Numbered from the stretch's first letter, positions 51,474 to 61,497 are shown. The stretch is 64,000 nucleotides of DNA from Nitrospirota bacterium (GCA_014859105.1 JACUUX010000007.1:1-64000); one strand, 5' to 3'. The notes: a model not told the origin generated them from the sequence alone. Program-made: numbers and translations.

Positions 51474-52568
51474 ATGACCGGACATATCAGGCCCCCGGGG
51501 AATATTTACTCCAGACGACTTTCCATTACAAAAGAATCATTCAGAAAAAGAGGAGTTGAAGGTTTTCTTGTAACTGATATACATAATGTCCGCTACCTCA
51601 GTGGTTTTTCTGGCTCATCGGGGTTTTTATTTATTACGAGAAAAGAAAACATTTTTGCAACTGATTTCAGATACAAAGAACAATCAGAAAAAGAGGTTGA
51701 AGGATGGGAGATTCTCATAGAAAAAGGTGACGGGGTAAAACTTATAAAGAGTCTTTGTCAAAAAAACGATATAAAAAAACTTGGCATCGAGTCTTCTGTT
51801 TCATATATTTTTTTTAATAAATTATGTAAGACAGGTTTGTATGTTCATCCTTTTGAGGGACTCATAGAGAAGTTCAGGGAAACAAAGGATGTCAGCGAAA
51901 TAACCGCTATAAAAGAGGCGATAAGGCGTGCGGAGAACGCTTTTATTGAAGTAAAGCCTTATATCAGAGCAGGAGCAAGAGAAATCTCGATAGCCCTGAG
52001 ACTCGAAGAAAAATTAAAAAAGAAAAGGTGCAGACATATTCCGTTTGATATAATTGTAGCTTCAGGCACAAATTCAGCCATGCCTCATGCAAAGCCAACA
52101 GAGAAAAAATTGTCACCGGGTGACCTTGTGATAATAGACTGGGGAGGAGAAGCTGACGGCTATTTTTCGGATATGACGAGAACTCTTCTCATGAAAGGAG
52201 ATAATCTTAATAAAAAGAAAGAAATCTATCAAATTGTACTTGAAGCCAACAAAAGTGCTATCTCAAAGATAAAACCGAAAACAAAATCTCCGGAAATAGA
52301 TTCTTATGCGAGAGAGGTTATAAATAAAGCAGGATACGGCAATTTCTTTGGCCATGGAACAGGTCACGGTGTTGGCCTCCAGGTACACGAAGCACCCCGC
52401 ATTACATGGAACAAGCGGGAAATAATAAGGGAAAATATGGTATTCACGATTGAGCCGGGTATCTATATACCCGGATTAGGAGGGGTAAGGATTGAGGATA
52501 TCGTGGCAGTCAGGCAAGAAAAATGTGAGGTTTTAACCTCACTGCCAAAAAATTTGGAAGTAATTTAA
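51474..52568 (+). CDS. Xaa-Pro aminopeptidase family peptidase (M24)
   Basis: This 364-residue enzyme has an N-terminal creatinase-like domain (VRYLSGFSGSSGFLFI) and a pita-bread metallopeptidase domain with metal ligands Asp in VIIDWGGEADGYFSDMTRTL, His in FFGHGTGHGVGLQVHEAP and Glu in FTIEPGIYIPGLGGVRIEDI. It cleaves dipeptides or N-terminal residues before Pro. It lies between aroQ and efp, a frequent neighbourhood for pepQ-like genes. Confidence 0.92.
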   Translation: MTGHIRPPGNIYSRRLSITKESFRKRGVEGFLVTDIHNVRYLSGFSGSSGFLFITRKENIFATDFRYKEQSEKEVEGWEILIEKGDGVKLIKSLCQKNDIKKLGIESSVSYIFFNKLCKTGLYVHPFEGLIEKFRETKDVSEITAIKEAIRRAENAFIEVKPYIRAGAREISIALRLEEKLKKKRCRHIPFDIIVASGTNSAMPHAKPTEKKLSPGDLVIIDWGGEADGYFSDMTRTLLMKGDNLNKKKEIYQIVLEANKSAISKIKPKTKSPEIDSYAREVINKAGYGNFFGHGTGHGVGLQVHEAPRITWNKREIIRENMVFTIEPGIYIPGLGGVRIEDIVAVRQEKCEVLTSLPKNLEVI

Positions 52569-52656
52569 CAAATAATAATTCTCAAAATATATCGCCCTTA
52601 TTGACTAACTGCAATCAATTAATTACTAAGGAGTTCATAAGTAAGGTCACGTTGTA

Positions 52657-52718
52657 TGTCATTCCCGCTTGTCGGGAATCTTTCTTAAGAAGAAGGATTG
52701 CGGACAAGCCGCAATGAC
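52657..52718. repeat. palindromic interspersed repeat
   Basis: Arms of 30 bp (52657-52686 and 52689-52718) are imperfect inverted copies: TGTCATTCCCGCTTGTCGGG against the reverse complement of GGACAAGCCGCAATGACA. A single arm recurs in reverse at 53973-54005. The 52569-52831 gap otherwise holds only the EF-P upstream sequence. Confidence 0.7.
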
Positions 52719-52831
52719 AGAAATTATAAAAAGGATGTGGTTATACTTATGGTCTTATTAGTAACTCGAATAATTTGGAAAAAATTGTAGAAAATGCTTA
52801 AAATATTAAATCTTTTAACGGGGGCAGTAAT

Positions 52832-53395
52832 TTGATTTCAACAAGTGATTTTAGAAAAGGACTGAAGGTTGAATTTAAAGGAGAACCATGTGAAATAATT
52901 GATTTTCAACATGTGAAAATAGGAAGAGGCGGAGCTATTGTGAGAACAAAATTAAAGAACCTCAAAACAGGTGCCGTACTTGAGGAAACCTTCAGGGCAG
53001 GTGAAAAACTGGATTCTCCCGGCCTCGAAGAAAAGGCAATGCAATATTTATATGTTCAGGATGATATGTATTATTTTATGGATGTAGAGACTTTCGAACA
53101 GATACCCCTTGCTCCTTCACAACTCGGTGAAGTAATAAAATTTCTCAAAGAAAATATGACAGTAAATATCCTCTATCACAAAGATAAACCGATCATCATA
53201 GAGCTTCCAACATTTGTTGAATTAGCAGTTTCGAAAACAGATCCCGCAGGATTTAAGGGGGATACAGCATCCGGCGGCGGCAAACCCGCGACTCTCGAAA
53301 CAGGAGCTATTGTTAAAGTCCCTTTTCATATAAATGAGGGAGATATTATCAAGATTGATACGAGGACATCGGAATACATAGAAAGGGTAAAATAA
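52832..53395 (+). CDS. efp: translation elongation factor P
   Basis: EF-P rescues ribosomes stalled at polyproline. The 187-residue protein has all three domains, beginning [20 protein letters not shown], with [20 protein letters not shown] and [20 protein letters not shown] at the end. The domain I loop tip carries Arg32 (KIGRGGA) instead of the usual Lys (KPGKG), and the normal Pro is Ile. Arg32 is the residue rhamnosylated by EarP in other bacteria. The TTG start follows ACGGGGG. The stop overlaps the accB start (TAATG). Confidence 0.94.
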   Translation: MISTSDFRKGLKVEFKGEPCEIIDFQHVKIGRGGAIVRTKLKNLKTGAVLEETFRAGEKLDSPGLEEKAMQYLYVQDDMYYFMDVETFEQIPLAPSQLGEVIKFLKENMTVNILYHKDKPIIIELPTFVELAVSKTDPAGFKGDTASGGGKPATLETGAIVKVPFHINEGDIIKIDTRTSEYIERVK

Positions 53396-53829
53396 TGGAA
53401 CTCGAGGAATTAAAAGAGCTCATCGAACTTCTCAAGGAAACAGATGTCACTGAACTGCAAATTGAAAAAGATGGCACAAAGGTAAAAATCAAGAGGGAGA
53501 AGATATTATCTTCCATAGAAATACCTGTTCATAAACCTTCTGTTATTCAGGAGAAGGCTTCAGTAGAAACCGAGGATGAAACTCAGAGGCTTGTAACAAT
53601 AACTTCTCCTATTGTCGGAACATTTTACAGGGCACCTTCACCGGAGGCAAATCCTTTTGTAGAAGTCGGAGCAACGGTAATCAAAGGCCAGGTTTTGTGC
53701 ATTGTAGAGGCAATGAAGCTGATGAATGAGATTGAAAGTGATGTTGACGGTATCATTGTAAAAATACTTGTTGAAAACGGACAGCCGGTTGAATACGGTG
53801 AACCGTTATTTCTTATTGAGCCTGTATAA
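53395..53829 (+). CDS. accB: biotin carboxyl carrier protein of acetyl-CoA carboxylase
   Basis: This 144-residue carrier has an N-terminal helical domain ([20 protein letters not shown]), a linker, and the biotinyl domain with the modified Lys in [15 protein letters not shown]. It carries carboxyl groups between AccC and the transferase. It overlaps efp by one base; efp-accB-accC is a common gene order. Confidence 0.95.
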   Translation: MELEELKELIELLKETDVTELQIEKDGTKVKIKREKILSSIEIPVHKPSVIQEKASVETEDETQRLVTITSPIVGTFYRAPSPEANPFVEVGATVIKGQVLCIVEAMKLMNEIESDVDGIIVKILVENGQPVEYGEPLFLIEPV

Positions 53830-53972
53830 AAAGCTGCTATTAGATTATAAAAATATTGAAAGATCAGACCAGGGGGCAATAAAAAATGCAGGACATGAAT
53901 ATTCCGCCTATCGACAGGCGTGTAAGTCCCCTGTATCAAGATGGGATTGAGGGGTGTGTGAGAATATCATCT

Positions 53973-54005
53973 CTGAAGAAGGATTCCCGACAAGCGGGAA
54001 TGACA
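53973..54005. repeat. single-arm copy of the palindromic repeat
   Basis: GATTCCCGACAAGCGGGAAT and flanking bases are the reverse complement of the left arm at 52657-52686. It lies in the accB-accC gap (53830-54085), which also holds no gene. An AGGAGG at 54057-54062 is followed by an 8-codon frame that ends over the accC start, possibly affecting its translation. Confidence 0.65.
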
Positions 54006-54085
54006 AATAAGATAGGCGGGGTTTTCTAACCCTGTAACCCTGCATTAATGATTTTCAGGAGGATGTTTGTTTTAAACATATCGGG

Positions 54086-55450
54086 ATGAAACTTTTCAAA
54101 AAGATTTTAATAGCCAACCGTGGCGAGATTGCGGTAAGGATCATCCGTGCCTGCAAAGAGCTCGGGATAAAAACTGTTGCAGTATATTCAGAGCCGGATA
54201 AAGAGTCTCTTCATGTCAGACTTGCGGACGAATCAGTCTGTATCGGCCCTGCCAGTGCAAGTCAGAGTTATCTGAATATACCTGCCATATTAAGTGCTGC
54301 TGAGATAACAGATTCTGATGCCATACATCCGGGCTACGGATTTCTCTCGGAGAACTATCATTTTGCCGAGGCGTGCATTACATCCGGTATAACATTCATC
54401 GGACCGACTCCTGAGAATATAAGACTCGGTGGAGACAAGGCTAAGGCGAGACAGACGATGAAAAGAAAAGGTGTTCCTGTAGTTTCTGGCAGTGACGGTC
54501 CTGTAGCAACAGAAGAAATCGCACTAAAGGTGTCAAAAAAGATAGGGTTTCCTATAGTACTGAAGGCATCTGCCGGAGGGGGAGGCCATGGAATGAAGAT
54601 TGTAAAAGAAGAAAAAGAACTCGAGCAGGCATTCTACCTGGCACAGAGAGAAGCATTAACTGCATTCGGCAATAGCGAAATTTATATAGAGGAATACATA
54701 CCTGAAATGAGACATATTGAAGTACAGATTATGTCTGACAATAAAGGAAATACTGTCCACCTCAATGAAAGGGATTGCTCAATACAGAGGAGACATCAAA
54801 AACTTATAGAGGAATCTCCTTCACCACTATCATCAACGGAAAAGTTCAAGAAAAGAATCGGGGAATTAGGTGTAAAGGCAGTACGTGCGATTAAATATAG
54901 AAATGTAGGGACGGTAGAATTCATAGTTGATACAAAAAGCAACATCTATTTCATAGAAATCAATACCCGCATCCAGGTAGAGCATCCCGTAACCGAGGCA
55001 GTTACAGGGATTGACATAATAAAGGAACAGATCAAACTTGCCGCTGGCTTGCCATTAGAATATAAACAGAGTCAGATAAGAGCGACAGGTCATGCCATTG
55101 AGTGCAGGATTAACGCTGAGGACCCGGAGAGGTTTATACCCTCTCCGGGAAAGATCACATTTCTCTCCCTCCCCGGAGGCCCGGGAGTCAGAGTTGACAC
55201 TGCAATTTACAGCGGGTACGTTATTCCATCCCATTATGACTCATTAATAGCTAAAATAATCGCACATGGCAGAGACCGGACAGAGGCGATTATGAAGATG
55301 AGGCGTGCACTTGATGAATTCATAATTGAGGGCATAAATACAACAATCCCATTCCATAAGAGAGTGCTGAATAATCCAGATTTTATCAGTGGAAATTTTG
55401 ACACCCATTTTATAGAGAAGATTAATACAAGCAGGCAGGAAATTAGCTGA
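54086..55450 (+). CDS. accC: biotin carboxylase of acetyl-CoA carboxylase
   Basis: It carboxylates biotin on AccB using ATP and bicarbonate. The 454-residue enzyme has [37 protein letters not shown], the ATP-grasp loop [34 protein letters not shown], and [20 protein letters not shown] with [15 protein letters not shown]. All catalytic motifs are present. The transferase subunits AccA/AccD are not in this window. Confidence 0.96.
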   Translation: MKLFKKILIANRGEIAVRIIRACKELGIKTVAVYSEPDKESLHVRLADESVCIGPASASQSYLNIPAILSAAEITDSDAIHPGYGFLSENYHFAEACITSGITFIGPTPENIRLGGDKAKARQTMKRKGVPVVSGSDGPVATEEIALKVSKKIGFPIVLKASAGGGGHGMKIVKEEKELEQAFYLAQREALTAFGNSEIYIEEYIPEMRHIEVQIMSDNKGNTVHLNERDCSIQRRHQKLIEESPSPLSSTEKFKKRIGELGVKAVRAIKYRNVGTVEFIVDTKSNIYFIEINTRIQVEHPVTEAVTGIDIIKEQIKLAAGLPLEYKQSQIRATGHAIECRINAEDPERFIPSPGKITFLSLPGGPGVRVDTAIYSGYVIPSHYDSLIAKIIAHGRDRTEAIMKMRRALDEFIIEGINTTIPFHKRVLNNPDFISGNFDTHFIEKINTSRQEIS

Positions 55451-55455
55451 AAATT

Positions 55456-56097
55456 ATGTTCTTAAGCGGTTTGTGTTTTATTACCGATCGCAAGGCTTGT
55501 AATCTTTCATCTGAAGAAATGGTGCTCAGGGCGCTCAGAGCAGGTGTAAAATGGGTACAGTACAGGGAAAAAGAGAAATCCCGAAGGGAGATATACGAAG
55601 AATCAGTTAAAATTAAAAAGCTCACTGAAGAATTCAATGGTGTATTAATAGTTAACGATCACACCGATATTGCCTATGCAGTCGATGCAGAAGGGGTACA
55701 TCTCGGAGAGGATGACCTGCCGGTTAAGGAAGCCCGTAAGATATTGGGAAAAGATAAAATCATCGGCCTTTCAACTCATAGCCTTGAGCAGGCAAAAGAT
55801 GCTGAAAAAGAAGGAGCTGATTACATCGGTCTCGGACCTGTATTCCATACTTTGACAAAAGATGCCGGTTCACCGAGAGGGATTGATATACTTAAGGATG
55901 TAAAAAAACAAGTAAATATCCCGGTTGTTGCTATAGGAGGTATTAATTTTAGTAATATCAAATCAGTCCTTGAAACAGGAGTTGACGCAGTTGCAGTTGC
56001 TTCTGCGATATTGAATGGTGAAATAGAGAAAAACGTTAAGAATTTTTTGAAGATTATACGTTCCTATAATGAAATGACAGACAAATTATGGAAATAA
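55456..56097 (+). CDS. thiE: thiamine phosphate synthase
   Basis: It joins hydroxymethylpyrimidine diphosphate and thiazole phosphate to make thiamine phosphate. The 213-residue TIM barrel has WVQYREKEKSRREIYEE, LIVNDHTDIAYAVDAEGVHL then GEDDLPVKEAR, IGLSTHSLEQAKDAEKEG and YIGLGPVFHTLTKDAGSP, all family signatures. Thiamine pyrophosphate is the cofactor of the Por enzyme encoded nearby. It overlaps the next gene by 10 bp. Confidence 0.94.
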   Translation: MFLSGLCFITDRKACNLSSEEMVLRALRAGVKWVQYREKEKSRREIYEESVKIKKLTEEFNGVLIVNDHTDIAYAVDAEGVHLGEDDLPVKEARKILGKDKIIGLSTHSLEQAKDAEKEGADYIGLGPVFHTLTKDAGSPRGIDILKDVKKQVNIPVVAIGGINFSNIKSVLETGVDAVAVASAILNGEIEKNVKNFLKIIRSYNEMTDKLWK

Positions 56098-57041
56098 AAT
56101 TTCCATATGAAAAGATATTACTTCCAATCGATGGAAGCGAACATTCCAGGCGTGCGGTTAAGTTTGCAGGTTCTCTGGGAATATCGTCAGGAAGGCAGCT
56201 TTCGGGAATCACGCTGCTCAGGGTTATCACCGGACGCTATATGAAGAATTATTTGCCTTTTTTTGATTTCCGCGCAGAAATACTCAAACAGTCAGATACC
56301 TTCACTAATTACAAACAGAGACACATTGAAACGAATATACTGCCTTCATTGGACGAGTGCGAGCGGATTTTAAGGGATATAGGTTTCGAAGGACAGATCG
56401 ACAAAGTCATGTTGGAAGGTGACCCCTCTCAGGAAATAATACGGATAGCTGATGAAGAAAACTTCTCAACGATCATAATGGCAAGAAGAGGGATCTCAGA
56501 ATTTGCAGGGATAATCCTTGGAAGCGTAACAAATAAGGTTGTTCATTCTGCAATCGGGCAGACAGTTTATATTGTTGGCCAAAAAATTCCTGAAGGCAAA
56601 AGATGTCCTATCACAAAAGTTCTAATTCCTTTGGATGGCTCAAGTTACTCGATGAAGGGAGTAATACATGTCGCATCTCTCTTTCAAGAATTAAAGGATT
56701 TTATAGATAACATTACTTTATTGAAAGTTATTAACGTGGCAGTGTATCTGAAAAGGCTAAAAGAAGGAATTGACTCTGAAGAAGAGGCAGAGAAGATACT
56801 CAATGAAGCTAAAGAGATTCTCTTAAAGGTCAATATTCCGGAAAAGATAATTTCAACAAAAGTAAGGGTGGGCGATCCTTCTGAGGAAATTATTAGAGAG
56901 GCTGAAGAAAATGACTATAATCTTATTATCATAGGCCGTAAGGGACGCACTGCCCTGAAAGACCTCATCCTTGGAGGAGTAAGTACAACAGTTTTTCAGC
57001 GCTGCCAGGATACAACAATTACCCTTGTAAGCAGTGAATAA
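56088..57041 (+). CDS. tandem universal stress protein (UspA)
   Basis: This 317-residue protein contains two Usp domains: residues 1-160 (KILLPIDGSEHSRRAVKFAG, IIMARRGISEFAGIILGSVT) and 175-317 (KVLIPLDGSSYSMKGVIHVA, IIIGRKGRTALKDLILGGVS). The second keeps the G-x2-G-x9-G type ATP-binding pattern. Usp proteins act in stress survival. It overlaps thiE. Confidence 0.92.
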   Translation: MEIKFPYEKILLPIDGSEHSRRAVKFAGSLGISSGRQLSGITLLRVITGRYMKNYLPFFDFRAEILKQSDTFTNYKQRHIETNILPSLDECERILRDIGFEGQIDKVMLEGDPSQEIIRIADEENFSTIIMARRGISEFAGIILGSVTNKVVHSAIGQTVYIVGQKIPEGKRCPITKVLIPLDGSSYSMKGVIHVASLFQELKDFIDNITLLKVINVAVYLKRLKEGIDSEEEAEKILNEAKEILLKVNIPEKIISTKVRVGDPSEEIIREAEENDYNLIIIGRKGRTALKDLILGGVSTTVFQRCQDTTITLVSSE

Positions 57042-57127
57042 TTGACTTGAAGCAGCATTTCCGATGTAATTTGTTTCCTTCCTTTGATGTATGATATATT
57101 TTCAGAGCGTTACTCTTTGAGGACCAC

Positions 57128-58762
57128 ATGAAAGACCCTGTGCAGCGCGACTACTGGAAAACAAAGATAGGCCTTGTACTTGCCATGTCCGGGAATGCCA
57201 TTGGCCTCGGTAATTTTCTGCGTTTCCCGGGGAAGGCTGCAGCGAATGGAGGAGGGGCCTTCATGATTCCTTATTTTGTAGCCTTCATACTTATGGCAAT
57301 TCCTCTTATGTGGCTTGAATGGACTCAGGGGCGTTTTGGAGGCATGAGAGGACACGGGACTACTCCCGGCATGTTTCAGGCAATGTGGAAAAATCCGGTT
57401 GCAAAATATCTCGGCATATTAGGCATTTTCATTCCAACGATAATCGTAGTCTATTATACCTACATAGGAAGCTGGACACTCGGGTACGGCATCTACAGTC
57501 TTTTTGACCAGCTTCCAAAAGTAGACCACTCTCTTCTTCATGCGGGAATGAACAGCCAGGAGGTTTCCGAAGCAATACTCGGCCCTTTTGATGAGTTCAG
57601 GAGCAGCTATACAGGCAAAACAGCTGGAGAGTTCCTGCGGGTGCAGGTTTTTACCTATATCATATTTATTTCTGTCTTAATGCTGAGCATATGGCTCGTC
57701 GCAAGAGGCATATCCAGGGGAATAGAGATACTTGCAAAAATTGCGATGCCCATGCTTTTTTCAATAGCAGTACTTCTTGTGATACGTGTTTTCACGCTGA
57801 GCCATCCAATCTCGGGAGATTACGGACCGATGGACGGACTTGCTTTCCTGTGGGAACCAAAATGGTTCATCGAGCGTGACGGAAAAGAGGTCTTTGTATT
57901 GTTGGATCCGCGGACATGGCTGGAAGCCGCAGGACAGGTATTCTTTACCTTAAGCCTTGGAATGGGCGCGATACAGTGCTATGCATCGTATATGTATAAA
58001 AATGATGACGTTGTTGTCACAGGAATGGCTACGACTTCCGCAAATGGTTTCGCTGAGGTCGTTTTGGGAGGTTCTCTTGCTATCCCTGCTGCAGCAGCAT
58101 TTTTCGGTGTAACATCAGCACAGATAATCGCTTCACAGGGTTCTTTTTATCTCGGTTTTACTTCCATACCTGCTATATTTGGATTCTTACCAGCTGGAAA
58201 TTTTTTAGGATTCCTCTGGTTTCTTTTACTCTTTTTGGCTGCTATGACTTCTATTGTAGCTATGGCTCAGCCAATGATGGCTTTTCTTGAAGATGAAATC
58301 AGGCTTACCCGCAGGCAAGCAGCAATTGTTCTGGGTATTTTCTGGTTTCTGAGCAGTCATATCTGTATATACCTTCGCGGTGGATGGCAGGTTATGGATT
58401 TCTGGGCCGGGACTTTCGGCCCGCCTCTTTTAGCATTTGTAGAGGTTATATTAATGATGTGGATATTTGGCAGTAATAAAACATGGGAAGAGATGCACCG
58501 TGGCGCAGTGATGAGGGTACCAAGGTTTTTTTATTATGTTGCTAAATATATAACACCTGTCTTTCTGGGCACAATTCTCGTTACATGGGTCTACCAGAAT
58601 ATTACCCTGCCTTACTTTAAAGGTTCTCTTCCCCAAACAGGAATAGAGGGTGTTGAGATGGGATGGGCAATATGGTTTACGCGTATATTTTTAATATCGG
58701 TATTTACAGGTATGTGTTTCATCATTTTCATAGTTTGGGGAAAGAGAGAGGCTCAGGAATGA
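57128..58762 (+). CDS. neurotransmitter:sodium symporter (NSS/SNF) family transporter
   Basis: This 544-residue, 11-12 helix membrane protein has KIGLVLAMSGNAIGLGNFLR (TM1 with the unwound Na+/substrate site), KAAANGGGAFMIPYFVAFIL and AAGQVFFTLSLGMGAIQCYA (TM6). It probably imports an amino acid with Na+. The next gene encodes a tiny membrane protein overlapping by 4 bp, like the MetP-MetS pair. Substrate unknown. The first helices match LeuT-type folds. Confidence 0.92.
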   Translation: MKDPVQRDYWKTKIGLVLAMSGNAIGLGNFLRFPGKAAANGGGAFMIPYFVAFILMAIPLMWLEWTQGRFGGMRGHGTTPGMFQAMWKNPVAKYLGILGIFIPTIIVVYYTYIGSWTLGYGIYSLFDQLPKVDHSLLHAGMNSQEVSEAILGPFDEFRSSYTGKTAGEFLRVQVFTYIIFISVLMLSIWLVARGISRGIEILAKIAMPMLFSIAVLLVIRVFTLSHPISGDYGPMDGLAFLWEPKWFIERDGKEVFVLLDPRTWLEAAGQVFFTLSLGMGAIQCYASYMYKNDDVVVTGMATTSANGFAEVVLGGSLAIPAAAAFFGVTSAQIIASQGSFYLGFTSIPAIFGFLPAGNFLGFLWFLLLFLAAMTSIVAMAQPMMAFLEDEIRLTRRQAAIVLGIFWFLSSHICIYLRGGWQVMDFWAGTFGPPLLAFVEVILMMWIFGSNKTWEEMHRGAVMRVPRFFYYVAKYITPVFLGTILVTWVYQNITLPYFKGSLPQTGIEGVEMGWAIWFTRIFLISVFTGMCFIIFIVWGKREAQE

Positions 58763-58914
58763 ACTGGCAAGGATGGGTTTTCATGTTAATAGTTTGGAGT
58801 TTTGCCAGTGGCCTTTTCTTCTATTCTTTCTACAGGGTTATTTTTGACGAAAAAGCACAGCGTCAGAAAACCTCTAAGAGAGACCGTAATTTAAAAAAAC
58901 TTAATAGGTTCTGA
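58759..58914 (+). CDS. small membrane subunit of the NSS transporter (MetS-like)
   Basis: This 51-residue peptide starts in the ATGA of the transporter stop. It has one transmembrane helix (GWVFMLIVWSFASGLFFYSF) followed by a basic tail (QRQKTSKRDRNLKKLNRF), as in MetS of the Corynebacterium methionine system MetP-MetS. It may be needed for transporter assembly or activity. Confidence 0.75.
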   Translation: MNWQGWVFMLIVWSFASGLFFYSFYRVIFDEKAQRQKTSKRDRNLKKLNRF

Positions 58915-58945
58915 TGTCTTTTAGTGTTTTTTATGTGATAGGACT

Positions 58946-59461
58946 ATGGATATTTTAAAGGCAGTTAAAGAGAGAAGAAGCATTCGCGATTTTAAAAAAA
59001 AAGATATACCGGGGGAACTTATTGATAAGCTTATTGAAGCTCTGATATGGGCACCAAGTGCCGGGAATCTTCAGGCGCGCAAGTTTTATTTCATAAATGA
59101 TGAAACTACCAAAAAAAGGATTGCATCTGCTGCCCTGAATCAGAATTTTATCGCAGAAGCTCCGCTTGTAATAGTTGGCTGTACTGATAGCCGGATAGCA
59201 TATAAGTATGGAGAAAGAGGAGTCTTTTTGTATTCAATACAGGATGTTGCTGCCAGCATAATGGGGATGATGCTTGTTGCACATGAAAACGGACTCGGCT
59301 CTGTCTGGGTAGGTGCATTCCACGAGGATGAAGTTTTTAAAATTCTGAGGCTACCGAATTATTTAAGACCAGTAGCAATTATCCCTGTCGGGTATCCATC
59401 AAAAATTCCTGACCCTCCTCCGAGGGTATCAAAAAAAGAAGCACTGGAGGTTACAGAATGA
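58946..59461 (+). CDS. nitroreductase family protein
   Basis: This 171-residue FMN-dependent oxidoreductase has VKERRSIRDFKKKDIPGELI, LIWAPSAGNLQARKFYFIND, and the C-terminal half ENGLGSVWVGAFHEDEVFKI and VAIIPVGYPSKIPD, matching small nitroreductases. Electron donor would be NAD(P)H or ferredoxin. The stop overlaps the pfkA start (ATGA). Substrate unknown. Confidence 0.92.
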   Translation: MDILKAVKERRSIRDFKKKDIPGELIDKLIEALIWAPSAGNLQARKFYFINDETTKKRIASAALNQNFIAEAPLVIVGCTDSRIAYKYGERGVFLYSIQDVAASIMGMMLVAHENGLGSVWVGAFHEDEVFKILRLPNYLRPVAIIPVGYPSKIPDPPPRVSKKEALEVTE

Positions 59462-60531
59462 AGATAGCTGTTAATACAGGAGGGGGCGATGCCCCTGGCC
59501 TTAATGCAGTTATACGGGGTATCGTACTTGCTGCCCACCGCAAGGGTTGGGAAGTTTACGGCATTAAGTATGGTTACAGGGGACTCATTGATACAAAGCA
59601 TATAGTCCGTCTTACACCTGAAACAGTCTGGGACATAACTAACATCGGGGGTACAATCCTCGGGTCTGCCATTAGAGGCAATCCCTTCAATTATATTGAA
59701 AAAAAATCCGACGGAACTTCTATAGAAACAGATATATCGGATTTTGTAGTTTCGAATTTTAAGGCCCTTGGTTTTGATGCCCTTATCGCAATCGGAGGCG
59801 ACGGCAGTCTCACTATTGCCAATAAATTTTTCAAGAAAGGCATTCCTGTTATCGGTATTCCTAAAACTATAGACAATGACATAAGCTCCACAGATGTTAC
59901 CTTCGGATTTGATACAGCAGTCAACACAGCGACTGAAGCCATAGATAAAATCCAGACTACCGCTAAATCTCATGACAGGGTTATGGTCGTCGAGGTTATG
60001 GGAAGATATGTTGGGTGGATATCGCTTTATTCTGGCATTTCCGGTTCAGCCGATGTAATCCTGATACCGGAGATACCTTTTGACCTTGAGAAGGTATGCA
60101 GGAAAATAAGACAATTGGCTCTAATCGGACAGGATTTCGCAATCGTTGTGGTTGCAGAAGGTGCAAGGCCCGTTGGCGGTGATGTAACATTTATTGAAAA
60201 GAGTCCGGGTGAACTAAGGCTTGGAGGCATCGGTAAAAAGGTAGCTGATGAAATCGAGGAAAGAACCGGCAAGGAGACGAGGGTTATCGTACTGGGTCAT
60301 CTGCAGAGGGGTGGTGCACCAACAACCTTTGACAGACTGCTCAGTCTGAGATTCGGCACAGCTGCGGTAAGATTTGCCGAAGCAGGGAAATTCGGCACAA
60401 TGGTTTCACTTGGTTCAACCGAAATTCACTCTGTGCCTATCGAAGATGCAATCGGTCAGATGAAATCAGTACCCGAAGATTCTGATATAATCCTGACAGC
60501 AAGGTCTCTCGGTATAAGCTTCGGGGATTAA
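59458..60531 (+). CDS. pfkA: 6-phosphofructokinase
   Basis: It phosphorylates fructose 6-phosphate in glycolysis. The 357-residue enzyme has VNTGGGDAPGLNAVIRGIVL, GGTILGSAIRGNP, IAIGGDGSLTIANKF (GGDGS, the ATP-type residue, where PPi enzymes have GGDDT), PKTIDNDISSTDVTFGFDTA with the catalytic Asp, and EVMGRYVGWISLYSG. LGHLQRGGAPTTFDRLLSLR is the effector/substrate region. ATP use is inferred from the GGDG motif. Confidence 0.93.
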   Translation: MKIAVNTGGGDAPGLNAVIRGIVLAAHRKGWEVYGIKYGYRGLIDTKHIVRLTPETVWDITNIGGTILGSAIRGNPFNYIEKKSDGTSIETDISDFVVSNFKALGFDALIAIGGDGSLTIANKFFKKGIPVIGIPKTIDNDISSTDVTFGFDTAVNTATEAIDKIQTTAKSHDRVMVVEVMGRYVGWISLYSGISGSADVILIPEIPFDLEKVCRKIRQLALIGQDFAIVVVAEGARPVGGDVTFIEKSPGELRLGGIGKKVADEIEERTGKETRVIVLGHLQRGGAPTTFDRLLSLRFGTAAVRFAEAGKFGTMVSLGSTEIHSVPIEDAIGQMKSVPEDSDIILTARSLGISFGD

Positions 60532-60543
60532 CCCAATTCACTA

Positions 60544-61476
60544 TTATTTAAAAAGTACTATAAGTTCTTGTATTTTTCGCATCATGTCGTCAGGCAAAGG
60601 GCTTGAAAATTCGAGATACTCACCTGTTGCCGGATGAGTAAACCCTAACAATGCGGCATGAAGCATCTGCCTTGGAAATATTAGATTTTTCTTTCCTTTT
60701 AACTCAACTTTCTTTCCGTATGTCTTATCACCCAGTACAGGATGTCCTATGGATGCAAAATGCACCCTTATCTGATGGGTTCGCCCGGTTTCGAGTCTTA
60801 CCTCAATAAGTGTAGCATCAACAAACCTCTTTAACACTTTCCATTTTGTAATTGCCTCTTTTCCTCTTTTTACACATGTTGACATTTTCTTCCTGTCTGA
60901 TACCGAACGTCCTATCATCGATGTTATTTCGCCTTCATCTTTCCCCGGATAACCGTAGATCAAAGCAATATATTTTCTGTTTATGTTTCTCTGTCTGAAT
61001 AGTTGAATCAGGTCGTAGTATGCTTTATCCTCAAGAGCTACAACCATAACTCCTGATGTATCTTTATCAAGCCTGTGCACAACTCCAGGCCTTAAGGGGG
61101 CTCCTGCTGTAGCGAGTTTCTTGCAATAATAAGTAAGGGCATTCATGAGCGTGCCCCTTGCATGACCGGCAGCAGGGTAAACAACCATTGACGGTGGTTT
61201 GTTCACAACAACCACATAATCATCCTTATATAAGATCTCTATCGGTATCGGCTCGGCTATAAGGCCTTCATTTTTTTTCTCAACTGTATTTACGCTAATT
61301 ACATCTTCTTTTCTTATCTTATAACTCTGGCTGACACATTTACCATTAACGAGCACATCACCCTTCTCTATAAGTTTCTTAATCTGTGAACGTGTAATGC
61401 CACTTTTTTTTGCGAGGAATGTATCGAGCCGCTCACCGGTTTCTGATGACCGAACAGTTATTTTTTTGAAAGACAT
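60544..61476 (-). CDS. rluD: 23S rRNA pseudouridine synthase, RluD family
   Basis: This 310-residue enzyme has an N-terminal S4 domain (RLDTFLAKKSGITRSQIKKL) and the pseudouridine synthase core with HRLDKDTSGVMVVALED (catalytic Asp), LETGRTHQIRVHFASIGHPV and GDKTYGKK. It isomerises uridines in 23S rRNA, probably in helix 69. Convergent with pfkA, and read in the same direction as the fusion gene beyond. Confidence 0.93.
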   Translation of the reverse strand: MSFKKITVRSSETGERLDTFLAKKSGITRSQIKKLIEKGDVLVNGKCVSQSYKIRKEDVISVNTVEKKNEGLIAEPIPIEILYKDDYVVVVNKPPSMVVYPAAGHARGTLMNALTYYCKKLATAGAPLRPGVVHRLDKDTSGVMVVALEDKAYYDLIQLFRQRNINRKYIALIYGYPGKDEGEITSMIGRSVSDRKKMSTCVKRGKEAITKWKVLKRFVDATLIEVRLETGRTHQIRVHFASIGHPVLGDKTYGKKVELKGKKNLIFPRQMLHAALLGFTHPATGEYLEFSSPLPDDMMRKIQELIVLFK

Positions 61477-61497
61477 GGGAAAGCTTACCTGACAGGT

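Noticed and set aside
54063-54089. Eight-codon leader gene before accC
   Set aside because: AGGAGG abuts its ATG with no spacer, so initiation there is doubtful; noted only in the accB-accC gap entry.
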